Origin: Rhizobium sp. CCGE 510
GTDB taxonomy: Bacteria > Pseudomonadota > Alphaproteobacteria > Rhizobiales > Rhizobiaceae
Assembly (NCBI RefSeq): GCF_000292525.1
Contig: NZ_AEYF01000003.1
Coordinates: forward strand, 62,001-126,000
Length of the DNA stretch: 64,000 nt
Direction of reading: 5' to 3'
In this document: piece after piece, positions 54,650 to 61,772 of the stretch
Numbering within the stretch: position 1 is the stretch's first letter
Layout of the letters: each line of letters starts with the position of its first letter
Translations under genes and position numbers: made by a program
The notes under the pieces: generated by a model
What the model was told of the DNA's origin: nothing
Database searches by the model: none
What the model saw: the letters and a program-made list of their open reading frames with translations, nothing else

Positions 54650-54766
54650 GTAAGCGCTGTGCCAAACACAGCGTCGACGGACGGAGGAAGGGGCGGCCGT
54701 GTCGTGCCGGGGCGAACGTCAGAACGGCCCGCCAGCGCTTCCTGCGGAGATGGTGGCTGAGATTGA

Positions 54767-55237
54767 TCAGTCGGGACCAACGATATCAACTGGGAATTTG
54801 TAATAGTTGCAGCTGCTCATCGAAAAAACCGCCACACCATCACCTATCTCCCGGCGTTGAAGCTCCCATTCGAAAGTGTCGTCGTCCCCGAGCCCGGCAA
54901 GCACCGCCATCATGGTCAGCTCCCTTATCGGCCCTGGAGGATAGACCGTGCCGTACACGATTGCCTCCGTTCCAGAATACTTGCCTTTGATCACTCTCTT
55001 GATCTCCAAATCCACCCGTGTCATGCGCGTTGGAGTACCGTCCGTCACGAGCAAACCGGATTCGCCGATCGACAGCGATTTCACCCGCGCCTCAACCACG
55101 ATCTCTGCTTTCGCCAGCAACTCATCCTGCGGCGGGCATCGAGGCAGTCCGGCTGCCGGCCTTAGACCGACAACCAGCAGAGCAAGAACTGCTTTGACGC
55201 ATAGCCGCATAGGCCGGTTCCGGAATGCTCTCAGCAT
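54767..55237 (-). CDS. secreted protein of unknown function
   Basis: A 156-residue protein from ATG 55237 (or MRLCVKAV nine codons later). Signal peptide MRLCVKAVLALLVVGLRPAAG, then CPPQDELLAKAEIVVEARVKSLSIGE, RMTRVDLEIKRVIKGKYSG and AIVYGTVYPPGP. Strand-rich, two Cys (CPPQ and SCNYYK). The pattern VEARV..V..GE..VTxTDLEVKxVLKG resembles secreted bacterial proteins of beta-sandwich type; no named family is clear. Confidence 0.6.
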   Translation of the reverse strand: MLRAFRNRPMRLCVKAVLALLVVGLRPAAGLPRCPPQDELLAKAEIVVEARVKSLSIGESGLLVTDGTPTRMTRVDLEIKRVIKGKYSGTEAIVYGTVYPPGPIRELTMMAVLAGLGDDDTFEWELQRREIGDGVAVFSMSSCNYYKFPVDIVGPD

Positions 55238-55385
55238 CTGTATCTTTCCTGGTGAACGGTCATGTCTATTTCGCCTTGATTGTGTGAGGCTGAAAACGGA
55301 CATCGTCACGCAATTGCATGAACCGCCGCCTTTTCTCCGTAATCTAGGAAATGCCCTTCTCGCCAAGCCCTATGGAACAGCGCCG

Positions 55386-56369
55386 ATGCTCGACTTTGAT
55401 CCGCTCTATTCGACCCAGCAGGTTGAGGCGATCGAACGGTCCATCAATCAGCACTATTCGCTGACGGGGCCGGTCTCTTGCCAGATGCTGCAACGCGGCC
55501 TGAACGACGTTTATCTTGCCGTTGGCAGCAACGGCGAGCGTTATGTCTTCCGGCTTTCCCATCGGCGCGCGCGGGGTCCAGCCGACGTCAAGACCGAAAC
55601 GGCTTTTCTCACACACCTCACGCAATCGGGGGTTCCGGTCGCTGCACCGATCCCGACACGTGATGGCGCCTTGTTCCTGCAGGGATATGCGCCGGAGGGT
55701 GCGCGCGAGGGCGTGCTGTTCCGGGCGCTCGATGGCCGCAAGCCACAGGCGACGGATGCCGGCGATGCCCGGGCCAACGGCAAGACCCTTGCTCTGATGC
55801 ACAATGCAGCCGAGGCATTTTCGCCGGACGGAGCGCTCTATCGGCTTGACCTCGAACACCTGCTGCATCGGCCGCTGGCGCGGATACGCGACAGCGGCAT
55901 TGTCGAAGACGCTGATGTCCGCAGCGATCTCGAACAGATCGCGGCGCGGACCGCAATGGCGATCGACGCCTTCGGCAATCTGACCTGGACCTATTGTCAT
56001 GGGGATTGTCACGGCTTCAATGCGCGGATCAGCGACGCCGGCGAAGCAGTGTTTTTCGACTTCGACGACGGCGGTCCGGGATACCTCGCCTACGACCTGT
56101 CGGTCTTTCTCTGGGCGCAAGTCTCCTTCGGCCGGAGCTCGACCGCCATGTGGGACGCCTTCATCGATAGTTATCGCGCCGTGCGGCCGATCACGCCGGA
56201 CGATTTCGAAGCCGCCCTCCGCTTCGTGATCGTCCGCCACGTCTGGCTGATGGGCGAATACGCCAGCCGTGCCCAGGAATGGGGCAGCGAGACCGTCGGC
56301 TGGATCGCACGCGAAGCGGATTTCCTGAAGACCTGGGAGATGGAGCAATTTGTCGATCGGCTGTTTTGA
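55386..56369 (+). CDS. aminoglycoside phosphotransferase/homoserine kinase-like protein
   Basis: A 327-residue kinase-like protein; I start it at ATG 55386, not the long frame from 54948 that runs over the opposing gene. LNDVYLAVGSNGERYVFRLSHRR is the ATP-binding strand pair. TYCHGDCHGFNARISD (His205, Asp207) is the catalytic loop, and VFFDFDDGGPGYLAYDLSVFLW holds metal Asp225 and Asp227. It could phosphorylate an amino alcohol or a sugar; it need not give drug resistance. Confidence 0.85.
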   Translation: MLDFDPLYSTQQVEAIERSINQHYSLTGPVSCQMLQRGLNDVYLAVGSNGERYVFRLSHRRARGPADVKTETAFLTHLTQSGVPVAAPIPTRDGALFLQGYAPEGAREGVLFRALDGRKPQATDAGDARANGKTLALMHNAAEAFSPDGALYRLDLEHLLHRPLARIRDSGIVEDADVRSDLEQIAARTAMAIDAFGNLTWTYCHGDCHGFNARISDAGEAVFFDFDDGGPGYLAYDLSVFLWAQVSFGRSSTAMWDAFIDSYRAVRPITPDDFEAALRFVIVRHVWLMGEYASRAQEWGSETVGWIAREADFLKTWEMEQFVDRLF

Positions 56370-56440
56370 AAGCGGGTGTTGTCAGGAGGTCTTCAAGGCA
56401 AGGGGATGCTGCTTCGGATAAACTGATTGCCGTTAGCGCC

Positions 56441-56646
56441 GTGCCGTGTAGCCCCCTCATCCGACCCTTCGGGCCACCTTCTCCCCGCTGGGGAGAAGAG
56501 GGAGAATGCCGTTTCGCTGTCGACCCCATTGGACGGAGAGCCTTTAAACAGGCGGTTCGTTTGGCAGTATCGACGCGCCTTGCTCCCCTCTTCTCCCCTC
56601 GGGGAGAAAGGTGCCCGAAGGGTCGGATGAGGGGGCTGCACGGCAC
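56441..56646. repeat. large RIME/ABC-type mosaic palindrome beside phage module
   Basis: TGCCGTGTAGCCCCCTCATC to GATGAGGGGGCTGCACGGCA with inner CTTCTCCCC/GGGGAGAAG stems; a close copy of 24369-24582. It is 31 bases from the last gene of the early phage operon. Confidence 0.9.
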
Positions 56647-56676
56647 GCCTTTCATGAGCACACTTCAGCTGCTCCA

Positions 56677-57270
56677 TCACCCACCCCTCGCCCCGCGCAA
56701 CGCGATCAACCCCCGCCGCAGCCACAATAGCTGTTGCGGCGGCATCTGGCGCAGGTGTTCGTAGTCCATCACCGTGACGTTATAGACGGTGCTTCTCACC
56801 TGCGGGCCGTCCTGGCAGCGGAGGAGAATGCCCTGCAGGGCCATCATGCGGTTGCTGGCTTTGCGGGCGCGGTCGGCGAGGCTTTCGGTGACCTCGCCTT
56901 CGTGGCCTTTGACGGTGAAGAGCGATTGGGCGCGCGGGCTTGGGGCCGGGATGCCGGTGGTTTTGTGGTAGCGGGCCATGGCCTCGGCATAGTCGTCGCC
57001 GGCTTGGCGCTGCTCTGCGCTGATCAGGCCGTCGAGGAACATGCGGCCGAGGGTATAGCCGGCAAACGGGCTCTTGACCGTCTCGTCATCGACCGTCCTG
57101 CCGAAGCCGTGGATGCGGCGGCGGGCTGATATGGCGACGCTGATATTGTCCTTCTCGGTCTCGAACGGCTTGATCTTGCCGCCGGGAAAACGCTCGACAT
57201 TTGCCTTGCGCGGCCGGCCGGCGCCCTTGTTTGCCCGCTGTGTCCTGGCCTTGGCTGCTTTGCCACCCAT
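56677..57270 (-). CDS. phage-region protein of unknown function
   Basis: A 197-residue basic protein. Lys/Arg-rich start (KAAKARTQRANKGAGRPRKANVERFPGGKIKP), then GYTLGRMFLDGLISAEQRQAGDDYAEAMARYHKTTGIPAPSPRAQSLF and a C-terminal MDYEHLRQMPPQQLLWLRRGLIAL. It is the last gene of the leftward early operon (14 bases after the LuxR-type gene). In a complete prophage this place precedes the late operon. I do not recognise a family. Confidence 0.6.
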   Translation of the reverse strand: MGGKAAKARTQRANKGAGRPRKANVERFPGGKIKPFETEKDNISVAISARRRIHGFGRTVDDETVKSPFAGYTLGRMFLDGLISAEQRQAGDDYAEAMARYHKTTGIPAPSPRAQSLFTVKGHEGEVTESLADRARKASNRMMALQGILLRCQDGPQVRSTVYNVTVMDYEHLRQMPPQQLLWLRRGLIALRGARGG

Positions 57271-57284
57271 GCTGATTGTCCTTC

Positions 57285-57482
57285 CTATCGAATGATGCCG
57301 TTGCGCAGTGCGGCGGCGACCAGTGCGGTATCCTTGAAAACGCCGAGTCTCATCTTGGCGTTGGCGATGTGCGTATTCACGGTGACGGGGGAGATGCCGA
57401 GAATGGTGGCGATCTCGGCGGCGGTCTTTCCGGCCGCCATCCAGCCGATGATTTCGGTTTCCCGCAGGGTGACCTTGCTCAT
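57285..57482 (-). CDS. small LuxR-type helix-turn-helix protein
   Basis: A 65-residue protein, mostly one HTH: VTLRETEIIGWMAAGKTAAEIATILGISPVTVNTHIANAKMRLGV. It lacks any receiver or ligand domain. Its ATG overlaps the stop of the GcrA-like gene. It may act as a phage transcription activator, for example of late genes; that is inference from position. Confidence 0.75.
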   Translation of the reverse strand: MSKVTLRETEIIGWMAAGKTAAEIATILGISPVTVNTHIANAKMRLGVFKDTALVAAALRNGIIR

Positions 57483-57778
57483 GATGATGCCGGCCCGTCG
57501 ATGCAAGGCACGCGCGGCATCGTCACCTCAGCCCCCGACAAGGTCACCCGCGTGACGCGGTCGGGGTGGCGGATCGGCGTCGGCGCCTCGCGGGTCTCGG
57601 GCGGCGGCTGCCGGGCGTCCTGGCGCGAGGGGAACCTGTCGCGGTTGCGGTGCGCCATGTTGATGACGGTGTTCTTCTTCGAGCCGAACAGGTTGGCGAT
57701 CTCTCTTGCCGAGAGCCCCTGCTGCCAGAGCTTCTGCGCCTTGAGGATCTTGTCTTCCGTCCAGAACAGGCTTCTCAC
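57479..57778 (-). CDS. GcrA-like cell-cycle regulator homologue
   Basis: A 99-residue protein with a GTG start (57778) overlapping the previous stop. FWTEDKILKAQKLWQQGLSAREIANLFGSKKNTVINMAHRNRD matches the N-terminal GcrA domain (WTxE..xxLxxLWxxGLSAxxIA). The second half is Pro/Arg-rich and unlike GcrA, so the sigma-binding domain may be absent. GcrA of alphaproteobacteria binds methylated GANTC sites with RNA polymerase. A phage copy could redirect that system. Confidence 0.75.
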   Translation of the reverse strand: MRSLFWTEDKILKAQKLWQQGLSAREIANLFGSKKNTVINMAHRNRDRFPSRQDARQPPPETREAPTPIRHPDRVTRVTLSGAEVTMPRVPCIDGPASS

Positions 57779-58212
57779 CTCAATGCCTCCTCGTGTCGTG
57801 CGGCTCGTGCAATGATCGGGTTGTCGGGAAACATCTTCGCCAGCTCCCGCTTGGCGCTGCGGCTGCCGTTGGCCGCGTCGCGCAGCAGCTGCATCTTGAA
57901 GACGGCGACCTTCGGCTGCGGCGGCTCGGGCGCCGGCTCGATGCGCGGCCGGCTTTGCGCTGCCATCGCCGCCTGCTGATTTCGGCATTCCTCGGCAAAA
58001 TTGGCGCTGCTCGGGGCAAAGGCGCGGTTATGATCCCTCACCTTTCCCGCGATGAAGCCTCTGGCGGCGCGCCAGACCGCCTCGGCCGGAATGCCGTCGA
58101 TCGCAAGGAGATAGGCGCGGATCTGCATATCGGGATCAGTGCCGGCGGATGCCGGGAAACCCGAAAGCATCCCCGCAATGATCTTCACCGGAGAGGAAAT
58201 CTCTTGCGGCAT
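57775..58212 (-). CDS. phage early protein of unknown function
   Basis: A 145-residue protein. The first half (SSPVKIIAGMLSGFPASAG, DMQIRAYLLAIDGIPAEAVWRAARGFIAG, NRAFAPSSANFAEECRNQ) is helical and resembles helicase-loader or replication-accessory fragments of prophages. The rest is Pro-rich then KMQLLRDAANGSRSAKRELAKMFPDN. No reliable family. It is coupled to its neighbours by overlaps. Confidence 0.6.
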   Translation of the reverse strand: MPQEISSPVKIIAGMLSGFPASAGTDPDMQIRAYLLAIDGIPAEAVWRAARGFIAGKVRDHNRAFAPSSANFAEECRNQQAAMAAQSRPRIEPAPEPPQPKVAVFKMQLLRDAANGSRSAKRELAKMFPDNPIIARAARHEEALR

Positions 58213-58501
58213 CGACTGTCGTCCTTCTCGTACTGCTGTTGATCGACCCGGCTTCCCTCGCCTTCTCCTTGAGGTACCAGTCGCATTTGATCGCCTGCCA
58301 GCCGCGGAAGATCTGCATCTCGGCGGCGCCGGTCGGATCGCCGGTCAGCAGATATTCCCTGGCCTGCATCCGTGCGGCGTAAGCTGTCAGCGGCTTCCGC
58401 AGCGTGCGTTTGCGATGCTCGATGACGGCTGCCGCCAGCTCCTCCCCCAGCACCGGGCCGAGGATATCCATGATGTCCTTGTCCATTGTGTCCTTCGCCA
58501 T
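58136..58501 (-). CDS. phage early protein of unknown function
   Basis: A 121-residue protein from ATG 58501 with a strong AAAGGA before it; the longer frame to 58828 covers other genes. It is acidic then basic: DIMDILGPVLGEELAAAVIEHRKRTLRKPLTAYAARMQAREYL and AEMQIFRGWQAIKCDWYLKEKA. The end overlaps the next gene by 77 bases, which is a lot, so one of the two starts may be later. The function is unknown. Confidence 0.6.
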   Translation of the reverse strand: MAKDTMDKDIMDILGPVLGEELAAAVIEHRKRTLRKPLTAYAARMQAREYLLTGDPTGAAEMQIFRGWQAIKCDWYLKEKAREAGSINSSTRRTTVDAARDFLSGEDHCGDAFGFPGIRRH

Positions 58502-58524
58502 GCCGTTTTCCTTTCTCCCGCCGC

Positions 58525-58752
58525 TCAAACCTGCCGCCGCTGCCCGCCGAAAAAGTTGACCGGCGTGCCCGGCTTGATCCGATGAGGAAAGCGGCAGATC
58601 GCCGCGCCGGCATGATCCTGCTGGGCGGTATCGCCGTTCTCGGCGCTGCGACGCCGGTGGATCTCGCTTTCCACCGAAGGCACCGACATGCCGAGGATGG
58701 CTGCGATTTCGATATAGTCCCTGCCGGTGCGGAAGAGCTCGAGCGCGTTCAT
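58525..58752 (-). CDS. small HTH-like phage protein
   Basis: A 75-residue protein. ATG 58752 is preferred because AAGGA lies ten bases before it; ATG 58776 is the other choice. LELFRTGRDYIEIAAILGMSVPSVESEIHRRRS is a helix-turn-helix of sigma/LuxR kind. The tail has PHRIKPGTPVNFFGGQ. Probable DNA-binding protein of the early operon. Confidence 0.55.
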   Translation of the reverse strand: MNALELFRTGRDYIEIAAILGMSVPSVESEIHRRRSAENGDTAQQDHAGAAICRFPHRIKPGTPVNFFGGQRRQV

Positions 58753-58925
58753 GCCGGGGTGATCCTTCTTGTCCATTTCGAGCGCAGCGGGCCGTTGCCG
58801 CCGAAGCGGGCGCTGCCAGTTGCTTCATGTGAGTTCATCGACGGCGCTCCAGTCTGCCGGGGCCGCCCGGGGAATAGCTGCCGGCGTCGCCGAGGGAGGG
58901 CGACGACGCCGGCCACCGAGAGCCG

Positions 58926-59162
58926 TCAGGGAGGGGTGAGGCTGTCGGGATGGGTGAGCGCAGGCGCGCCGGGGACATCGGCTATCTGCCGCATCTCCTT
59001 CGGGCGCGTCTGCCGGCCGCAATTTTCGCAATGGCGCTCGATCACCTCGGCGATCGACAGCGCCTTGCCGCAGTTCGGGCAGCCGGTGTAGCGGGCGTTT
59101 TCGCGCTGGGACGGGCCGACTGCTGCCTCTGTGGAAGCGTGAATGTTTTGGCTGTTTGTCAT
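58926..59162 (-). CDS. small zinc-ribbon protein
   Basis: A 78-residue protein from ATG 59162. YTGCPNCGKALSIAEVIERHCENCGRQ gives two CxxC pairs of a zinc ribbon. It is the first gene of the leftward early operon and directly faces the repressor gene, so its promoter carries the repressor operators. A role as early regulator is possible. Confidence 0.65.
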   Translation of the reverse strand: MTNSQNIHASTEAAVGPSQRENARYTGCPNCGKALSIAEVIERHCENCGRQTRPKEMRQIADVPGAPALTHPDSLTPP

Positions 59163-59169
59163 GCGTATA

Positions 59170-59245
59170 GGGTACATTTAATACCCCGTACGTCAAGCAG
59201 AAAAAGGCATGACATATACCCTGGAATGGGGTATTTTTTATATCA
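59170..59245. promoter_or_regulatory. CI operators at the immunity promoter
   Basis: GGGTAC-ATTTA-ATACCC (59170-59186) and a degenerate GGGTAT-TTTTT-ATATCA (59229-59245). An overlapping ATACCC-N7-GGGTAT dyad spans 59216-59234. The pattern RGGTAY-N5-RTACCY recurs at 60.6 kb. The second site reaches the repressor start codon. Confidence 0.65.
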
Positions 59246-59892
59246 TGTTGAAAGATCAGGAACAATTTGAGCGCGAAGAACGCGCAAAGCGGCTGGTCAT
59301 GGCCAGAAAGAACGCGGGCTTTGCCGGGCCGAAGGCGATCGTCGATCGGTTCGGCTGGAATGCGAATGTCTATAAGGCGCACGAGTCCGGCCGCAACGGC
59401 TTCGGCATTGCCGATGCGAAGAAATATGCCCGCGCCTTCAAGGTCAATCTCAACTGGCTGCAGTTCGGCACCGGCAACGCGCTCGATCCGGATGAGCTGC
59501 CGGTCTCCGTCGCCGACGTGCCGAAGATCTCCTGGGTCAGCGCCGGCCAGCTGAGCGAGCAGGCCCCGATCACCGACTTTTCGGAATTCCCGACGGTGGC
59601 AGCGCTCGATCTGCCCGATGGCGAATGGATCGCGCTCGAGGTCGAAGGCAATTCGATGAACAAGATCTCTCCGCCGGGCTCGATCATCTTCGTCAACCTG
59701 CGCGACAAGCGCCTGGCGCCGAATGCGCTCTATGTCGTCGCCGACGAGACCGGGGCTGCCACCTACAAGCGCTATCGCCCGAACGACAACCCGCCCTTCC
59801 AGCCCGCCTCCTACGAGGATGTACCGCCGCCGGAATTCCAGGGCGCCGTCACCATCGTCGGCCGCGTCCGCCGATCGATCATCGAGATGTAG
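59245..59892 (+). CDS. CI/LexA-type phage repressor (HTH plus S24 protease)
   Basis: A 215-residue repressor from ATG 59245 (the frame from 59209 runs through the operators). Residues 13-65 are the helix-turn-helix (FGWNANVYKAHESGRNGFGIADAKKYA). The auto-cleavage site is Ala100-Gly101 (SAGQLSE). The protease has EGNSMNK (Ser137) and ATYKRY (Lys175). These residues mean it should self-cleave when RecA is activated, switching the prophage on. It faces the leftward early operon. Confidence 0.9.
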   Translation: MLKDQEQFEREERAKRLVMARKNAGFAGPKAIVDRFGWNANVYKAHESGRNGFGIADAKKYARAFKVNLNWLQFGTGNALDPDELPVSVADVPKISWVSAGQLSEQAPITDFSEFPTVAALDLPDGEWIALEVEGNSMNKISPPGSIIFVNLRDKRLAPNALYVVADETGAATYKRYRPNDNPPFQPASYEDVPPPEFQGAVTIVGRVRRSIIEM

Positions 59893-59948
59893 GGATCGAT
59901 ACCCGGCAGCAATTCTGCAGATAAGCCATATTCATCAAGGAAACCAAG

Positions 59949-60053
59949 ATGATCCGCCCTTCCTCGCGCGCCGGCAGAATTTGGTTCTATATCGTCACAT
60001 CAGCAGTGTTTCTGCTGGCGTTCAGCGCCGCGCGCGAGACGTACGGCCTGTAG
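59949..60053 (+). CDS. 34-residue single-helix membrane protein
   Basis: ATG 59949 with AAGGA seven bases before it. The product is MIRPSSRAGRIWFYIVTSAV then FLLAFSAARETYGL: a basic start, one helix, a short end. It lies 56 bases after the repressor gene and may be co-expressed in the lysogen. The ribosome site is strong, but the length prevents certainty. Confidence 0.5.
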   Translation: MIRPSSRAGRIWFYIVTSAVFLLAFSAARETYGL

Positions 60054-60635
60054 GGTTTTTGCTCCGATCCCCGATCCGGCGATCAGCATCATCAGGGGCA
60101 TCGGGTCGTTTCCTCCTCTTTAACCAGAAGTTGCGGACGGTTCGGGTGCCGTCCGCGCCCCACCCGCGCTACCGCCGGATGGAACGAATGGCTTTAGAGA
60201 AGATGTCGTTCGACAGCCTCTCCCACGATCATATAAAATTCGGTGATTCCAACACCCGCCTCGATAGCCGCGATTCCGATCTCGTTACGCCTTCCGTTTT
60301 TCTCGCAGCACCAGACTCCAAGATAAGCCTTGTTTCTATCTCTCTATCCTAGCTCCTGAAGGCTGGTGAGGGAGGGTTCCGGCCAAAGCTTCCCCCTACC
60401 CCATGAGCAAAGCCCATGAAGCCGGGAGAGCATTGGCCAAGTCCTGAAGGCCGGAGCCGGGATGGGACACGTGCCAGAGGGGCCATTCGCTTCGCCCTCG
60501 TCCTGATTTTCTGACAGCGCACTTAAGGACTTTCGCTTCCCGCGCCGCTGGGCTTCGTCAGCTCGGGAGTTGCACCCGGTCGCCCAATCACTGGCGACAG
60601 ACATACGCCTATGATTCGTACCTCGTCAATCTGTA
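60054..60635. other. gap with no firm gene
   Basis: No recognised protein or RNA gene. A short antisense frame (about 60109 down to 59997; start MPLMMLIAGSGIGAK) has GAGGAGG upstream but lies over the small membrane gene. Another minus frame near 60200-60330 lacks a start. The segment 60344-60600 is stem-rich and could be an RNA; no family fits. Confidence 0.35.
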
Positions 60636-60687
60636 AGGTATTTTTTATACCTTTCACCATTGACGCATTGAGGTATTATATATACCT
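60636..60687. promoter_or_regulatory. paired CI-type operators
   Basis: AGGTAT-TTTTT-ATACCT (60636-60652) and AGGTAT-TATAT-ATACCT (60671-60687), both perfect, centres 35 bases apart. They precede the small gene at 60728 by about 40 bases. Likely sites for the repressor encoded at 59245. Confidence 0.75.
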
Positions 60688-60727
60688 TTCTTCACAAGCC
60701 AATCGGCGGCGCGTGAGAGGACAGGCG

Positions 60728-60991
60728 ATGCGGCACATCCGCAATATCGAGACCGAGGAGAGCAAGCGCGACGCCCGCTGGAACGGCGCGCGGGGGATCG
60801 GCGACTGCAGCGCCTATATGGCGATCGAGGCCCAGCGCATGGGTGCCCTCGGCTTTGCGTTCCTGCGCCGTCCCGAACATTCGATCCGCGGCCCGTCCTG
60901 GCTGCGGGGTGCCGCGGCCTCCGTCGAGGAGCATTACCGCTATGCCCGCGAGATCATGGGCATGACCGATCACGATCAGTTTTACGCCTGA
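60728..60991 (+). CDS. small phage-region protein
   Basis: An 87-residue protein from ATG 60728 (GAGG before it). NIETEESKRDARWNGARGIGDCSAYMAIEAQRMGALGFAFLRRP and EEHYRYAREIMGMTDHDQF are its recognisable stretches. It is Arg-rich and probably cytoplasmic. The two perfect operators upstream suggest repression in the lysogen. The function is unknown. Confidence 0.6.
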   Translation: MRHIRNIETEESKRDARWNGARGIGDCSAYMAIEAQRMGALGFAFLRRPEHSIRGPSWLRGAAASVEEHYRYAREIMGMTDHDQFYA

Positions 60992-61002
60992 GGGGAGCGG
61001 AG

Positions 61003-61230
61003 ATGTCTGCCGATTGCATCATCAAGGCCTTTTCCGGCTGCGCCTGCTCAGGCAATGGATGCACGGAGAAACCCCTCACCCCGGCACCGGTCACCTTCAT
61101 CTCCTGGCGCAAACAGGCGATCACCTGCCTCACCTTCGGCTTCCTCGCCGCGATCATTTCGGCCGGCTGGATGGAGACGCAGTTCAAGAACCAGGACCGC
61201 GCCGATCAGGAGCGAGTGTCATGGAAGTGA
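61003..61230 (+). CDS. small Cys-rich membrane protein
   Basis: A 75-residue protein with GGGGAGCGG before ATG 61003. Cys5, Cys13, Cys15 and Cys20 (SADCIIKAFSGCACSGNGC) precede one helix (AITCLTFGFLAAIISAGW). The first part could bind metal or sit in the membrane as a short toxin-like protein. It follows the 60728 gene by 11 bases, so one operon. The function is unknown. Confidence 0.6.
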   Translation: MSADCIIKAFSGCACSGNGCTEKPLTPAPVTFISWRKQAITCLTFGFLAAIISAGWMETQFKNQDRADQERVSWK

Positions 61231-61256
61231 GCCAGGGCTTTGCCCGGCATCAGCGA

Positions 61257-61496
61257 TCACGAGCTATATTTGATGTCGCTCGCCTTGGCCGCGGTAATGA
61301 AGGCGCGGCGCACCTGCTCCGGCCCGGCGGCATCGTTGAAGACGTCAAGCACAAGCCGCTCGGCAACCTTGGCCGCCGGCGTCTGGTCGGGCCAATCGTT
61401 CAGCAAAGTGTTGCCGGCCTGGACGACATTATAGACCGTCCTCACCTTGCCATTGATGGTGATCTTCACCGGTTTGAAGCTTCGTCGCTTGCTCAT
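61257..61496 (-). CDS. DUF982-family protein
   Basis: A 79-residue protein from ATG 61496. KPVKITINGKVRTVYNVVQAGNTLLNDWPDQTPAAKVAERLVLDVFN and AGPEQVRRAFITAAKAS follow the DUF982 pattern (V..V..A...L...WP....A...C..A...G....AR.AF..AA). The family is common in Rhizobiales, often in many copies. The function is unknown. It is opposed to the genes before it and marks the end of the phage-like region. Confidence 0.8.
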   Translation of the reverse strand: MSKRRSFKPVKITINGKVRTVYNVVQAGNTLLNDWPDQTPAAKVAERLVLDVFNDAAGPEQVRRAFITAAKASDIKYSS

Positions 61497-61772
61497 GGCG
61501 CAGTATCTCACACGGAACGCGACTCAACGAATCACTTTGGGACTCGTTCCGGTTGATTCGAAAATCGGCGCATCAAGGCCGATTCGGGCAGCCCGATGCC
61601 CCCGCGTTGCTGTTCGACCGCGCCGTTATAACTTTCCCGCAGAAAAATTATAACTGGAGAGAAGAGCGAACTGGTGAGGCCTTCTGCGGCAGGGGACGAT
61701 CTGAACCTCATCTAAACCCTACCTTCCAGAAGAGATCGTGATATGCTCGGAGTCCAATTTGGAGAAACAACT

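Noticed and set aside
55386..56369. Antibiotic resistance gene
   Set aside because: Only the general kinase fold is visible; many such proteins phosphorylate normal metabolites.
59997..60109. Antisense small frame MPLMMLIAGSGIGAK with GAGGAGG upstream
   Set aside because: Overlaps the better-supported small membrane gene; kept only as a note in the gap entry.
60200..60330. Minus-strand frame reading EIGIAAIEAGVGITEFYMIV
   Set aside because: Protein-like wording, but no start codon with a ribosome site and stops on both sides; may be a fragment.
60344..60610. Possible structured RNA
   Set aside because: Stem-rich sequence but no known RNA family pattern and no clear promoter or terminator.
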